64,000 nt of DNA from Multifurca ochricompacta (Eukaryota; Basidiomycota; Agaricomycetes; Russulales; Russulaceae): positions 29,630-93,629 of the forward strand of contig WTXG01000141.1 in NCBI GenBank assembly GCA_022496185.1, given 5' to 3'. Both the position numbers and the translations under genes were made by a program. Of this stretch, positions 23,452 to 35,596 are shown one piece after another (position 1 is the stretch's first letter; each line of letters begins with the position of its first letter). The notes under the pieces were generated by a model, which was not told the DNA's origin, made no database searches, and was given only the letters and a program-made list of their open reading frames with translations.

Positions 23452-25119
23452 CGTGAATGGTTCGTCAGTGCGCCGGGCAAAGTTATTTTGTTTGGAGAGC
23501 ATGCCGTCGTTCACGGTGTTGTAAGTTGTGATTGCATTCGTCCTCAAAATCATGATTTCATTTGGCAACGCAGACCGCGATTGCAGCCTCTGTCGGGCTA
23601 CGTTGTTACGGGCTTTCCTCACCCCGTCACGATGGCAAGGTCGCGTTGCGCTTTATTGACTTGGGGAACTTCTCTCACGAATGGGTTCTCAACGACCTTC
23701 CATGGGATGCCGTCGCATCAGTTGGAGTCGGTGATCCTCACCCTGACGCACTCGATCAACGACTGATCGACGCAATTCAACAACGCGGTCTCCCTCCTGA
23801 CATAGATCAGAACAAACAAGCTAAGGCCGCGGCTGTGGCATTCTTATATCTATACATGGTTATGACACACGGGGGCGAAAGGTAACCATATACGCTTCTC
23901 TGCGCTTCGTTATCGGCAACGCTGGTTGACATTGGCTCAGGCCCTCATTCGGCTTCACTGTGAGGTCAACGTTGCCTGTTGGTGCGGGTCTTGGGAGTTC
24001 TGCCTCCTTCTCCACTTGCGTTGCGACGGCCCTTCTCCTCCTCCACCAACGTATATCGTTGCCCTCCCTCCCTGAGCCGTCTCGCACTCCCGATGCGGAA
24101 ACACACGACCCCGGCCATGTGCACATATCCCATGCTGGGCGCCGCGCTCTGCCGCGTCAGGTTGTCGAAGAGGTAAATCACTGGGCTTTTGTCGCCGAGA
24201 AGATTTTGCACGGAAATCCAAGTGGTGTGGATAATTCGGTCGCCGTTTTTGGGGGAGCGCTTGCGTATACCCGACCTGGATTCGGACGGAAGAGCGGTAT
24301 GGAACCAATTCAAGGGTGAGTGGGAAAGTGCGAGGTGATCTTGGCAGAAGTGCTAAGGTAACTCAATATCTATGCAGCTTTAAGTCGTTCCGCTTCTTAT
24401 TGACAGACTCGCGTGTCCCACGAGACACCAAGAAACTTGTAGCAGGAGTCGCTGCAAAGAAGCTCGCGGTGAGTTTCCTTTCCTGTAGCAGCATCCTGCT
24501 TAACCAACGGTGTTTCATTCTTTGTACCAATGCAGGAACCCGCAGTTGTGGAACACATCCTCGACTCGATCCAGAGTATCAGCAACGAGGCCCGCCGTGC
24601 CCTTGGTGATCCTGAACTACCACGGGACGCATTACTTTCTGCCCTCGCAGCCCTAATCACCGAGAACCATGCTCATCTCGTTGCTCTGGGTGTCTCTCAC
24701 CCTGCGCTTGAAGCTATTCGAGCACAGACCTCTGCCGAGCCTTATGGCCTGAGCACTAAGCTGACAGGTGCTGGTGGAGGCGGATGTTCCGTCACACTTA
24801 TCCCAGATGGTGGGCGTCCAGAGCTCGGTCAGGCCCTTCAACTATTTGCTGATGATAAGTCGTAGATGTCAATGATAGTGTTCTGGCTGCACTCACGGAA
24901 GGGCTTATCAGCTCAGGCTTTCACCCGTACCTGACTTCTGTCGGCGGAAGTGGACTGGGTATCCTTTCCCCATATGATCCAGCGAATTATGCATTGGACA
25001 CCTCTTTAACTCTGGAAGAGTCGGATCAAAGGCTCTCGTTACGTGAAGTCTTTGAAGCCAAAGGGGTAGACGAGCTCACGACATGGGCGGAGCGACGTGG
25101 GAGATGGTTGTACGTGTAA
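23452..25119 (+). CDS. ERG12: Mevalonate kinase (second half of the apparent fusion)
   Basis: GHMP kinase that phosphorylates mevalonate in the isoprenoid pathway. The domain opens with REWFVSAPGKVILFGEHAVVHGV, but no in-frame ATG precedes it; the frame is continuous with the lyase. Motif 2 is PVGAGLGSSAS, the substrate loop is HGNPSGVDNSV, and motif 3 is KLTGAGGGGC. Introns interrupt after HGV, after HGGER, after EPIQG and after AKKLA. An in-frame TAG appears near 24863, but the conserved C-terminus (ISSGFHPYLTSVGGSGLG to RRGRWLYV) follows in the next frame. One G missing at TCG-TAG explains this. The coordinate given here is the domain start, not a proven translation start. Confidence 0.88.
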
Positions 25120-26343
25120 CTAACACTGGCTCAGGTACATTTTTGTGTTCTCCTGATCATGAAGTGCGACAATTTCCGGCCTTTGCGAACAGCCGGTTTC
25201 GGAATTTCAGAGATATCGTTTTCAGTCTTAGATCGCATCCTGGGATTTGAGTATTTTGAATAACTCTTTTTAGCATCCAGCTCGAGATTGCTGGGACGCT
25301 TTAGGACTAAGTGTCGAGTGGCGTGGCCGTCAATCGCGTACTTTAACCGCAACCGACATCAATTTGGCCATCGTCAACATCTTAGCGCCCTATAAACATG
25401 CAATAATCAGCACAGCCATAGCAGATGGTGTCAGTCGTATCAATCTTGTATCACAAAACCTTGCAAGGCCTGAGAGCCACGGTACACCGCTTGCCTCAAA
25501 ATTCACCCACTACGTCATGTGGCTCGACCTTTGGGTCAGGGCCAGAATGACACCACCACTTAGAGAGACAGCTGCTGCCATATTACATATCTTGCAACGC
25601 CCCCCGTGCTTTACTTGTGGAGCAGGAACATTGGTTAGTGCTTGCGTGAGTCGGAAGTACCTGTAACTGTAGTGTTGGGCTGTGTCGCAACTGGAGGGTT
25701 AGTAACGACTTGTTTGAGTTTAACGCGCGCTACCACGGAAGAACTGTGGATGCGCTAAAAGACTCGACGGTTCATAAGGGGATAGCAGCGCCTTTCGTAC
25801 TTGAGTCATCCCTGGTTCCGTTCCAACTCGAACACTGCGGCATATACTCACCGATTTAAAGCAACTGTGCCACGGATTGCACGCGCCGTACAGTAGTGCT
25901 GCCAGACCACAAAAGGGAATACTAGTAGTTCTAGTAGTAGGCCGGAGGCCAGTCAGTGCCCGAGCATGATGACATTACATGGCACCGGCATTGGTCATTG
26001 TATTGACTGACCCCCCGACCCCACACGCTTGCATGTAGCAAGCTTGACTCATCCATTGCACGCACGAGTTCTTACGCGTCGCAGAAGAGGAGATGTAATC
26101 TGATTGCATTTCGAACATCGAACTAATGATTTCCAACTCAAAAAGTTCATTACAATAACGTAAGGTTTAAAGTAGAATGATCGTACACTATAAACATTGG
26201 TAGACTATATCGGAAAAAGTAATACATTAAATAAATAAAACCATACTAATGAAAATGAAAATGAAAATATCGATGAATTAAAAAGGTAAAGCAATGGGAG
26301 ATATGTCGCTAGTCATAATCTCAGGGGCAGGGATTGAAATCAA
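25120..26343. other. No gene identified
   Basis: 1.2 kb between two convergent genes. A 100-codon plus-strand frame (25364-25666) has no recognised domain. The rest has scattered stops in all frames. Confidence 0.5.
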
Positions 26344-27477
26344 TCAGTCAGAGTCTGTGTCACTGTCGTCCCTCCGCGGGGTAAGTGCAACCAGACGGGT
26401 GCGCTTGATCTCATCGTGGAGGGGACCGAAATATCGGTTCGTCTCAAAACTCCACTCGAGATTACCAATAGGCCAATTTTCCATCGCGCGCACATAGAGC
26501 CGCACATCAGCATCGATCTCAGGGCCGAACGATGGAAGCCGGTCGCGATCTGAGAGATAATGTTCCATGAGTTCGGCGTAGTGTGCGCCGATGAGGTCAC
26601 TGGCAGTCTGTAGATCACAGCCCCGAGCTTTCATGAGCACTGTAACGATATTGTTTCCCGTGTGACCTTTTGCTTGTTCCATATTGTATGAATAAACATC
26701 CTGTGCCACCCCATTAGTCAGATGACAAGACCAAGCAATGGATGAGGACATACATTTGCCCAGCAGACCATGTCCGCAGCGGCCCAGTACAGACTTTCAA
26801 AGATGGGGTTCTCAAAAACGTCATCCGGGAGGTCTATTCCGAGACTGTATTCAAACAGCCCGAAGCAGAGTCGAATTGCACTATTTTCCCGCCGGAGGTG
26901 CTTGAACGACTCCATGTCCAGAACTCGCCACGTTCCCGGTATTCAGCCTCCCGCGCTACACATTCAATGTAGTCCTCGCAGTGTTTGATGAAGCGGCGGA
27001 AAGAATGAGGCCCCGAGGTACGTGTAAGCCGTGCGCGAAATCTGGAAAGTGTACGATCAGGTACATGAGAAACTGGAAAGGTATGTCCATTAACGCACTC
27101 TCCAGTCATCTTCGCCAGAGGAGAACCATCGTCCAGCCTGGGTATTTCATAGCATTGAGGTAGATATCCCCAGTTCTCCGTGCGTCGACGCCATTCTGAT
27201 CATCGCTGACCTCGTCAACGACAAAAAGAAGGTTGACAAAGTCGCAAATTGTGCGGAATTCTTCATATCCCGCGTGAGGATAAGTGTGAGAGACCAGAAG
27301 CTCGTTGTAGCCTTGGATAAAGAAAGCACGTTTTCTGTCAGTGAAAACATTGTAGCTGTTGACCCAGGCGCGAGACTCCGCTGCAGCCTTCTTGTAGTGG
27401 GGGTTAGTGGACCCCTTAAAAGGTTTGGAAAGAGAGAGAAGGTCTGGGAGGTAGAACGTCTTGGCTGTCGAGTACAT
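26344..27477 (-). CDS. Sesquiterpene synthase (fungal class I terpene cyclase)
   Basis: Converts farnesyl diphosphate to a sesquiterpene in the cytosol. The start [14 protein letters not shown] is typical of basidiomycete enzymes. The aspartate-rich motif is DEVSDD near residue 85 and the NSE triad is [13 protein letters not shown], formed across an intron. The end shows [10 protein letters not shown]. Two one-base deletions (near 27133 and 26919) break the frame, both in two- or three-base runs. DExxD plus overall pattern resembles the protoilludene-synthase clade of Agaricomycetes, but the product cannot be told from sequence. No P450 or prenyltransferase gene lies beside it; mevalonate kinase is 1.2 kb away, convergent. 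Confidence 0.88.
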
Positions 27478-30400
27478 TGCTTGGGACTGTAGAGAGAATG
27501 AAGAGGATGGTCTGGCAATGTTCCAACAGCAAGAGCCTTTATAGGGATCGATCCATGTATCGCATTGAACGCTGGCCGCAAAGGGGCCACATATGGGCAA
27601 TAGAACCTAAGGGGATGGAATGACGAGGACAACAGTAGAGATGCATCCCGGTGAACAGGCACCGTGTCGGAAGTCATTGCAGTGTTCGATCTTGTTTCTG
27701 GATTGGATCCAAAAAGAACAGTCAGGACTAGGACGATTGGACTCCGGATACCGGACTTTGGGTGAACACGCAAATTCCTATAGCAAGGGCGGTATGCGAC
27801 AGTCCACCCGCAGCTATAGCACGTTCCACAATCAGTCCGACAAACTAGTGTCAAGGTTGTGTGGTGGCGCCGATGCCCATGGCACGGTGCGCCAGAGAGT
27901 GCACACACAATATCAAAGGTGGACGGATCATGTTTGATGGAAATTTTACTCCGACACAGGGGAAAATTGTTTTGACAAGACAAGGCGAAGCAGACAGTAC
28001 TGGTACAGTGTAACTGGAACTGTAGCTGTGACTGTATGTTACAGTAGTAGTATAGTAGCGAAGTGTGTTGTTTGTTCGTTGTTCGTTGTTCGTTGTTCGG
28101 ACGGAACGTACTTCCGCTAAGTGCCGGGCACACGGCGCTGACGAAATGAATGACTCTGACTGACTCATCACCACAACTAACAACTAGCTAACTACCTGCG
28201 GTCGTATCTCCGACCAAATTCTATTCGGATCTGAGTTGGATCCGGGTTGTTTTGTTGTTTGTTGGTTTGGTTGGATTCATTTCGTGCCATATTGATTGAC
28301 ATTGACATTGATATTGAGATATTGACTGACTTAACTCATCTTCTCGTTATCTTGTCAACCCCCGAAGAATTACTGCTGAACCTGTCTCCATTATCGGTAC
28401 AAATATGGTTTGTTTCTGTTGAGGCTTCGGGAATGCAGGTGATATGTCAAATCATCAAACAAGACTGACCGTGACCGAAATGCACCGGCTCCTGTCCAAA
28501 GTGTGATCCAAACTGATGGTCGGTCAGTTGGAGATTCCCATCACGTATCCAACGACGAGGCTGTGTGAAAGTCGAATCGTGTCATCTCCGAGGGAATTGG
28601 GAATTGATTCGGATGTGGAATAGTTACTTGCGCGATGGCGCGAAATAAGTGAGATGAGCATATGAGATGGTATGGCTTTGCAATACCCGATGTTACGACG
28701 TACGTACTATTAACGCCAATCTTGATATTGGGGTTTTGGATGATTTCTTTAATACAGCGCTGGGTATGCCACGCAACCATCGAGAAACTACGAGCGTCAT
28801 CGGTGGCAGCGTGCAGTCCCTGCAATCCCGTGCTGATGGATGGACACCGGCAACCTGACTTTACTGGTGTATAACAAACACCGTAACAGAGACGCTTTCA
28901 GGATATGGAATCTCCGGCTGGCTGACAGAAAAAAAAACTCGAGATGCGTGCCAAGGCACGTCACAGATTCAGCTGGCCCAACCGCCACTTTCCCAAGGGG
29001 ATAAAGGAACAACAGCGAAACACTAGATTACATCCAACAATAGGAAAGCGTACAAACCATTCAGAAAAATAGCTCACTCTGCGCCTCGTAGAACTGAACA
29101 TATCTTATTATGGGTATTAAACCCCACATCCCAAGATGGCATAGGTGGTCGCCCTTGCGCTCAGCTACATAAGTAGAACGACATGGTCTGTCTCGCGTAG
29201 GTTGGACCCAGGTGGCCTTTGTGACGGAACCGATAGGCACCAAATATCAGTCTTGCGTAGCCGATTAAGATAGTAGTAGTAGCAAGTACGCAGATGGAGG
29301 AGCCGAATGGGGTAAGTAGACCGTACAATAAATTCGAGGACCGGGAGCGGAACCCCAGATACCTGTCACCCGCGATCGCTAATTGCGCGATCCACAATGA
29401 GATATAACAGAGGCTGGCACTGACTAGAGGTACCGCACATAACTTTCACCGCGTGCTATCGATAAAAATTCAATACATTACATACAAAAGGACGCTGTGC
29501 AACACATTGGCGCTTCTGAAGTATAGCGCCTTCGACCTCCACAGCCGTATGTCCTAGTAGGACAGCGGCAATCGGTGGCACTGTGCTTGAGCCCTGAGGA
29601 GGAAAGCAGTGTTGTATATTATATTAGTCAACAAGCACCAACTTGATTTGAAAGATAGACAGCTATCCAATAATTTACATTATTGTTTTTAAAACATTGA
29701 GAGTAGCGCTACGCAAGTAAGTCAACGACGATGGGGCACAGGTGGTGTGATAAATGGGACATCAATTGATTGATGACGATACCTCAGAAACAGATGCGAT
29801 AACTCGCATAGCGCCCACTGGTTTCACTAGGACGCGTGATCTTGACGACCTGACCGCGCCGTAAACCATAGTATCGGGCGATAGGATCTGCAAGTTGTAT
29901 CCGAGGTAGCTGCGTCTCCTTCAAGCGGCTGCAATCTTGTCAGGCCGTGGTGTGGGGGGGGCTAAAATTGAGGAGCCTGCTACGCACTATCTCTCTAAAA
30001 GGAGTTTCTTTTGTTCCGAATCCAGAATTTCGTGTCTGGGTACTAGTTTGTGGTGTGTTATATTCACCAGTAGGTCCGCTTCGGCAAATTCTTCCAATTT
30101 AAAGCGTGCTTGCATCGCAGAGATGACCTTTACTTAGGAATTAGGGGCACGCAGTACTTCCAATACGGTGGAAAGTGCACCTTTCGCGCGGAAGAGGTCA
30201 TAGTTCCTGGGAAAATAATAATACCTTTTGCAATATTTTTCTCCTCTAAAATATTAAGTAATCTGAATGGGAATGAGAGGTGAGAAAGGGCTTGTAAAGT
30301 ATTATTGACAATGCACAGACTTTCGCATGGTCTTCACCCCAACGCTCTTCTCGTCAGAAAAGAATACGAATATCTGGTTGGAGGGATCTGCGCGAGAATT

Positions 30401-30797
30401 GGTGAAAAAATTGAGCTGATTGCGACTGCAGGGTAGACTAGGTGATCAACGGCGCGTTGTAAATGCATTCAGAGAACCACGCACTCGACAGTGCCCCGTT
30501 GTTCGCGTATTGGGCCTTAAAATCGGCCAAAGACATATTAATCTCCTCGTCCGAAACCTGATAGCCCTGCAGGTTGGCCCTTTCAGCTAAATACTGTAAC
30601 GAGAATCAAGGAAGGATTTGCTGCACCCTATCTTTGACGAGTTCATGTATTGTGCGATTAACCTTCCATAAAGCTGCAGAGTCATCGCCGTCATACATGA
30701 TGAGCAGAGGCAAAGCGCGTTTTGGAACTCCGCCTGCAACTCCAGGCTTCGCGTTCAGAACGCAAGCTTAGCAACTTTATCTATCTTCTCTTCCTCC
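27478..30797. other. 3.3-kb region with no supported gene
   Basis: Frames are short and overlapping on both strands with no known motif. A GTTCGTT simple repeat sits at about 28073-28100. A minus-strand frame at 29161-29397 contains a hydrophobic segment but no family signature. I see no tRNA or repeat boundary. Confidence 0.45.
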
Positions 30798-32141
30798 ATG
30801 GCGCCTCCTAATTCTACCAATGGAGTGGTATCGCTGCCACTTACCAACGCTCTCATGGTGAAGCCTCGCGCTTTTTGACATGGCCATGCTGATTTGGGAA
30901 TCATAGACCAAGTTAAAACCCGCAAAAATATTCAAGGCGGCGGTTGAGCCCGCTCCCCCGCCACCAACAGGAAGCCGCACCCTTGCCCAGCAACGACACA
31001 TCACAGGCCTTTGTTTCGATGACAGAGGTGATCAGCTCATAACTGCCGCAGAGGATGAGACATTCAGACTTTACAACTGTAAGACCGGAAAGCAAGTCGC
31101 CTATTTCCGCTCTCTGCCTTGCCCAAGGTCCAACTGATAGTAGCTTTTAGGCTCACGAAAACCCTTCACTCGAAGAAGTATGGTGTTGACCTCCCACGTT
31201 TTACGCACAAAAATACCGCTATCATCTACGCATCCACCAAAGAAGATGATACCATCCGGTACCACTCGCTGCACGACAACAAGTATTTACAGTACTTCAA
31301 GGGCCATAATCAGCGTGTCATTTCACTCGAAATGTCTCCTGTAGACGATGGATTCATGTCAGGTTCGATGGACAAGTCTGTGCGCTTGTGGGATTTACGG
31401 GCCCCCCAGTGCCGTGGACTTTTGAGCTTACCTGCCCCTCACTCGTGGCATACGATGCGACGGGCGTCGTCTTCGCTGCTGCGTTGAACCACTATGGACG
31501 GATCCTAATGTACGACCACGCCAATTTGACAAGGCGCCTTTCCTCACCATTGCCCTTGAGGATCCGACTCTGGCGCGCGTGAGCTTTCCACCTCGTGCCA
31601 TTTACATGACATCGATGGCGTTCTCGAGCTCAGGCAAGTATCTTCTCGTGGGCTGCTCGGGTGACGCACATTATATTGTCGATGCGTTTGAGGGACACGT
31701 CCTCGCTAAGCTGGAGGGGCATATCGGGCTTGAGCGTCGCAGGCTCGACACCCCCATCAGCATTGAGCCACAACGAGGGTGCTCTGTGGAGGAGGTATCC
31801 TGGACTCCAGACAGCAAGTACGTTGTCGGTGGAGGACTCGACGGCCGCATCTGTGTGTGGGATGTGCAGAATATACCCGCACGCGAAGGACCTGTAGACC
31901 TCCAGCTCGCGCCAATGCGCATCCAACCCCTCGCAAAGATGGATGGGCACCCTGGTCCCGCGCGCTGCGTCCGGTTCAATCCTCGCTTGGCAATGATGGC
32001 GACTGCCGGTGCTGAACTGGTTCGTTGCTAAATGTGTTCTTCATATTTATATCTGACCAGCATCAGGCCTTTTGGATCCCAGATCAAACGGCGGATGCAG
32101 ATGAGGTTGCTAAAGAACTTCTGAGAAAAGCTGGAACCTGA
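30798..32141 (+). CDS. SWD2: SWD2/WDR82-like WD40 protein (COMPASS subunit)
   Basis: WD40 subunit of the Set1/COMPASS H3K4 methyltransferase and of the cleavage/polyadenylation factor. The ATG gives [15 protein letters not shown]; after an intron the family pattern starts with [10 protein letters not shown] and [20 protein letters not shown]. Hallmarks are [50 protein letters not shown] and [13 protein letters not shown]. The last exon ends in [10 protein letters not shown]. The intron 31092-31150 has a GC donor. Two one-base deletions (C run 31435-31438, T run 31525-31527) break blade 4. The neighbour TRAP-alpha starts 240 bp downstream in the same direction. Confidence 0.9.
31092..31150 (+). 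other. GC-AG intron in SWD2
   Basis: Donor GCAAGT after GGAAA and acceptor TTTTAG give [15 protein letters not shown], the expected protein. The donor matches the strong consensus seen at GC-AG introns. Confidence 0.8.
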
Positions 32142-32380
32142 CTTGCCCTGATTTTCTCTTTTGTCTTCTTCCTGTATCATACAGTCTTTCCAATGTATCG
32201 TACCCACACTCTTACGACATGAGATCATGTGACCTGGAACTCAGAGTAACGAATTGGATTTTGACGTGGACGTGGCTTGTTGTACTCCACCACTCACGTT
32301 TCCCAACATTCTCCCTACTGAACTGGTCATACTATCTAAACTGGGTCCAATCTAGTTAAAATACTCAACAGTCGGTTATA

Positions 32381-33488
32381 ATGCGTATTCGGTTTTTCCT
32401 CTCGGCCATCGCTCTTTTGGCGAGCACTGTCCTTGCAGTTGAGATTGTCTGTATGTCCGTTCCAATTCTAACTATATTCAACCTCCCACTCCCCGGTGTT
32501 GATCCACGGCATTTTTTAAAGCACCCGCACCGGAAGGTGGGGAGTTTCCTGATCTCCCTGTGGAAGACCCTGTACTTGCAGTGACCACATCGTTCCTGGA
32601 CAACAACCCTTTCGGTCGTGAGTGTTCCTCCTTCCGCCTTCTTTCCGTCTACGTTATACTGAACATGGCATATTATACAGATGTCGTAAACGGAGAAAAC
32701 AATAAGTTACTCTTGACTATTGAAAATCGAACTGGAAAAAATGTCACCCTGCTCAGCGTGGCCGGAGAATTTCTGAATCCGGGAACAGAGCAACTCATCA
32801 AGGCAGTGCGTACTCGGCGATTATATCTGACTGAAGTCTATTTATCTTTCTATTGCACCCCTTAGGCAAACAATTTAACTTATGGAATTTACTTACCGGC
32901 CCTGGGGCGGATTCAGCTTCCGTATAATTTTTACAGCGAGTTAGTGTTCTATTCCATTGCATAGGCATAGGTTGTAACACTCACGGCTGTTGTCCAGGTT
33001 CAAAACAGGTGACATCAAACTGAGCATCTGGCTGGAGCACCTGATCGATGGTGAGAGGAAAAAGGTGTCTGCCTTCGATTCCATCGTTACGGTAGTGGAG
33101 CCCGAGCTCTCGATTTTTGATTTCAAGCTGTGAGTCATATCCCCTCCCCCCATCTGTTATGCTAAGATACTGAACGGTTGGCCGTAGTCTGAGCACATAT
33201 GCGATTGTCCTCACCATTCTGAGCGGACTTGGCTATGCCACCTACCTCTCTTTCGTTCCTCAGCCCAAGCAGAAGAAGAAATTACCTGCCACTGCTCCAG
33301 CAAGTACCGTTACGGTAACTGGGGCAGGTGGTTACCAAGAAGAATGGATCCCGGAGAATCACTTACGCAAGTCCAAGGCTCGAAAGGTTGGCGGCGTAGT
33401 CAGCTCAGGGGACGAGAAAAGTGGCTTGAGCGGGGGTGAAGCCAGTGGCGCAGAGGGAAAAAGACATGGCAATCGGCTCAGGAAGTAA
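32381..33488 (+). CDS. Translocon-associated protein alpha (TRAP-alpha/IRC22 family)
   Basis: ER membrane protein that associates with the Sec61 translocon. The start MRIRFFLSAIALLASTVLA is a clear signal peptide. The lumenal beta-sandwich follows with NNKLLLTIENRTGKNVTLLSV, an N-glycosylation site in NRT, and LSIWLEHLIDGERK. One transmembrane helix is LSTYAIVLTILSGLGYATYL, then a basic cytosolic tail ending HGNRLRK. Five introns; all phases join and no frame break is seen. It ends 148 bp from the convergent complex I gene. Confidence 0.9.
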
Positions 33489-33636
33489 GGATTTGCTATG
33501 TGGACGTACTCCGTATGGTAGTTCAAATGTTATTCATGCGGATGTATTTGGTGGTCTCAGACACTTTTGATTTGATACGAACATAATGGATCAGAAATCT
33601 ATTGGCAATATCCCAACGTCTCTAGATGTATGCATA

Positions 33637-33980
33637 CTACACGTCAACCTGTTTGAACCCCTTGACCTGCGAGTGACCGACGGGTCATCAACACAAAGTT
33701 TCTAAAAAAGGATGTTGGAAACCTACCCGGTTCTCTCTGAGAAGTGTGATGTACTTTTCTGAGAGCTCGCGGCATGTCTCATAGTGGTTAACACCCTCAG
33801 CATGATAGCAGCTCTGGAGCTGGTCACGGACGATGCGGGCTTCCATAGCTCGAACCCAGGATTCGCGCACATGCGCGTCACGGGCAACCAATCGCGCTGA
33901 TAAAGAGATGGTGAAAAACGGAAAGGAAGAGTAATATTGAAAAAGGTACCTTTTAGTTCTGCAGCTCTGTCGTCGCTCAT
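33637..33980 (-). CDS. NDUFB10: Complex I 12-kDa subunit (NDUFB10/PDSW type)
   Basis: Accessory subunit of mitochondrial NADH:ubiquinone oxidoreductase. Three exons give MSDDRAAELK, then ARLVARDAHVRESWVRAMEA and RIVRDQLQSCYHAEGVNHYE, then a short last exon coding VKGFKQVDV and stop. The core ESWVRAMEARIV with CYHAEGVNHYETC is the family signature with its cysteines. No frame break. The last coding exon is only ten codons including stop and would be missed by simple frame scanning. Confidence 0.9.
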
Positions 33981-34457
33981 GGCTTATGTTCGTTCGTTTG
34001 CTCGTTCGTTTGCTCTCGCCGCGCGCGGCGCTGGTGCTGGTGCTAGTGACTGACTGTGACAGTTACTGTGACTGTGACCACCCCCGCTCCGTCACGACAA
34101 TATCCGGCCCGGCCAGAAGGGAGGTGAAGAGGTGATGGAAAGGTTGGAAGTTGGAAAGATTGTAGTGAGTAGTGAGTAGAGTGGGTAGTAATTAGTGAGT
34201 GGAGTGAGGGTGGGGAAGTGGGGAAGTGGGGAAGTGGGAGAGAGGAGAAAGGGGGGGATGAACATCTGAGATGCAGATGGATTCTTCGGTCACTCCCACT
34301 CTCGAACTCTACACTCGGCCGTTCTGCAAATTGTCAACCGACGACCGTGGACTCAATCTCAGCCTCCGGCTAATGTACGCGGACATGTGTTTTTTTTCGG
34401 GCGAGGCGGGCATTTATTAACCATCTGTGCTCGGTGATTACGCAAGGTCAAGGTATC
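33981..34457. promoter_or_regulatory. Divergent promoter region with simple repeats
   Basis: It separates the complex I subunit and the crotonase gene. It holds a GTTCGTTTGCTC repeat, a GACTGTGAC-rich stretch and a G-rich minisatellite with three GGGGAAGT units near 34212-34240. Confidence 0.55.
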
Positions 34458-35596
34458 ATGTCTTCATCATCAACATTCCCTCTCCAGCTCCCTGTGGGCT
34501 CCCAAACTCCATTTTTAACCTTGACACGACGTGCGTTTGTTGTCCAGGAATTGCAGCGCATCATTAACTATTCAATTTATAGCTTCTCCTATTATCTGGC
34601 AAATTGAACTCCACAATGGCGTCGATAATCGCTTGGTAAGGGCCTTGATCAACGATGCTTTCAAACCCGCGCTTCAGATTGTAGAGCGTGAATGGCGGAA
34701 GGAGCGTGCAGAGGGTAAAGCCAAGAAAGACAAGAACGCTGGAGCAGCCGCCCTTATCATTGTCGGCCGCCTCGATCAAGAGAAGTTTTTTAGCAACGGT
34801 CTGGATAGCCAAAAGATTTCTGATTCTGGGACCACTTCTGACTCCTTGGTACAGGATTTGACTTCCCCGACATCAAGGACGACACATCCTGGTTCCCTGG
34901 TAAATACTCACCATTTCTTTACGCCCAGTGTCGTTTAAAAAATGTACCCACTTATTCAGCCTCCTTCGATCCACTACTCTTGGATTTACTCACCTTTCCG
35001 AGTAAGCTTGGCCTACTTCTCCTGGCAACCGGTGCACACTATGCTGATGGAATGCCTCCCTACAGTCCCCACCGTCGCCGCTATCAATGGCCATTGCTTC
35101 GCCGGTGCTGCAATCATCACGCTTGCCTGTGACTATCGTGTGATGACAGACGGCGCCAAACGCAACGCTTGGCTGTGTATGAACGAAGTTGACTTTGGTG
35201 CAGCTTGGGCCGTTTCATTCGCGGCCCTCGTACGTGCCAAGGTTTCTGGTTTGGTTGCTCGTAAATTTGCACTTGAGGGACATCGTTTCACACCCCCGGA
35301 AGCGCGCGATGCGGGCCTCGTCGACGAAATTGTCCCAGGAGGTACACAGGGTGTTCTCAAGAGAGCTCAGGAGATCGCTCAGGAGAATGCACCCAAAGCA
35401 CGTGAGGGCGTGTGGGGAGTGATCAAGGTTGGACTACTGCTCCAGCAACGGATACGTACGGATACTGACTGGCTATTGATCACGCATGCAGGTAGAATTG
35501 TATCGCCCATTAATCGAACTAGTACGGCTGGGGATGCCGACCATCAGCGTTGTTGGGTATGAGTCCGCAGCCAAAGTGAGGCTTGCCAAGCTCTAG
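34458..35596 (+). CDS. Enoyl-CoA hydratase/isomerase (crotonase), probably peroxisomal
   Basis: Crotonase-fold enzyme of fatty acid beta-oxidation. The start MSSSSTFPLQLPV is followed after an intron by SPIIWQIELHNGVDNRL. The oxyanion segment FFSNGLD and the core PTVAAINGHCFAGAAIITLACDYR are typical of delta3-delta2-enoyl-CoA isomerases. The last exon ends VRLAKL; the final AKL is a type 1 peroxisomal targeting signal. One base is missing in the run near 34843-34846, after which the family sequence (FDFPDIKDDTSWFP) continues in the next frame. Exact substrate position cannot be told by eye. Confidence 0.87.

Noticed and set aside
23960..24319. Open frames on both strands inside the mevalonate kinase exon
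   Set aside because: The plus frame is the kinase exon with its GLGSSAS motif; the two minus frames are shadows without motifs.
25364..25666. 100-codon plus-strand frame between ERG12 and the terpene synthase
   Set aside because: No recognisable family and no plausible exon partners.
29161..29397. Minus-strand frame with a hydrophobic segment
   Set aside because: Hydrophobicity alone is not evidence; no conserved motif or splice partners were found.
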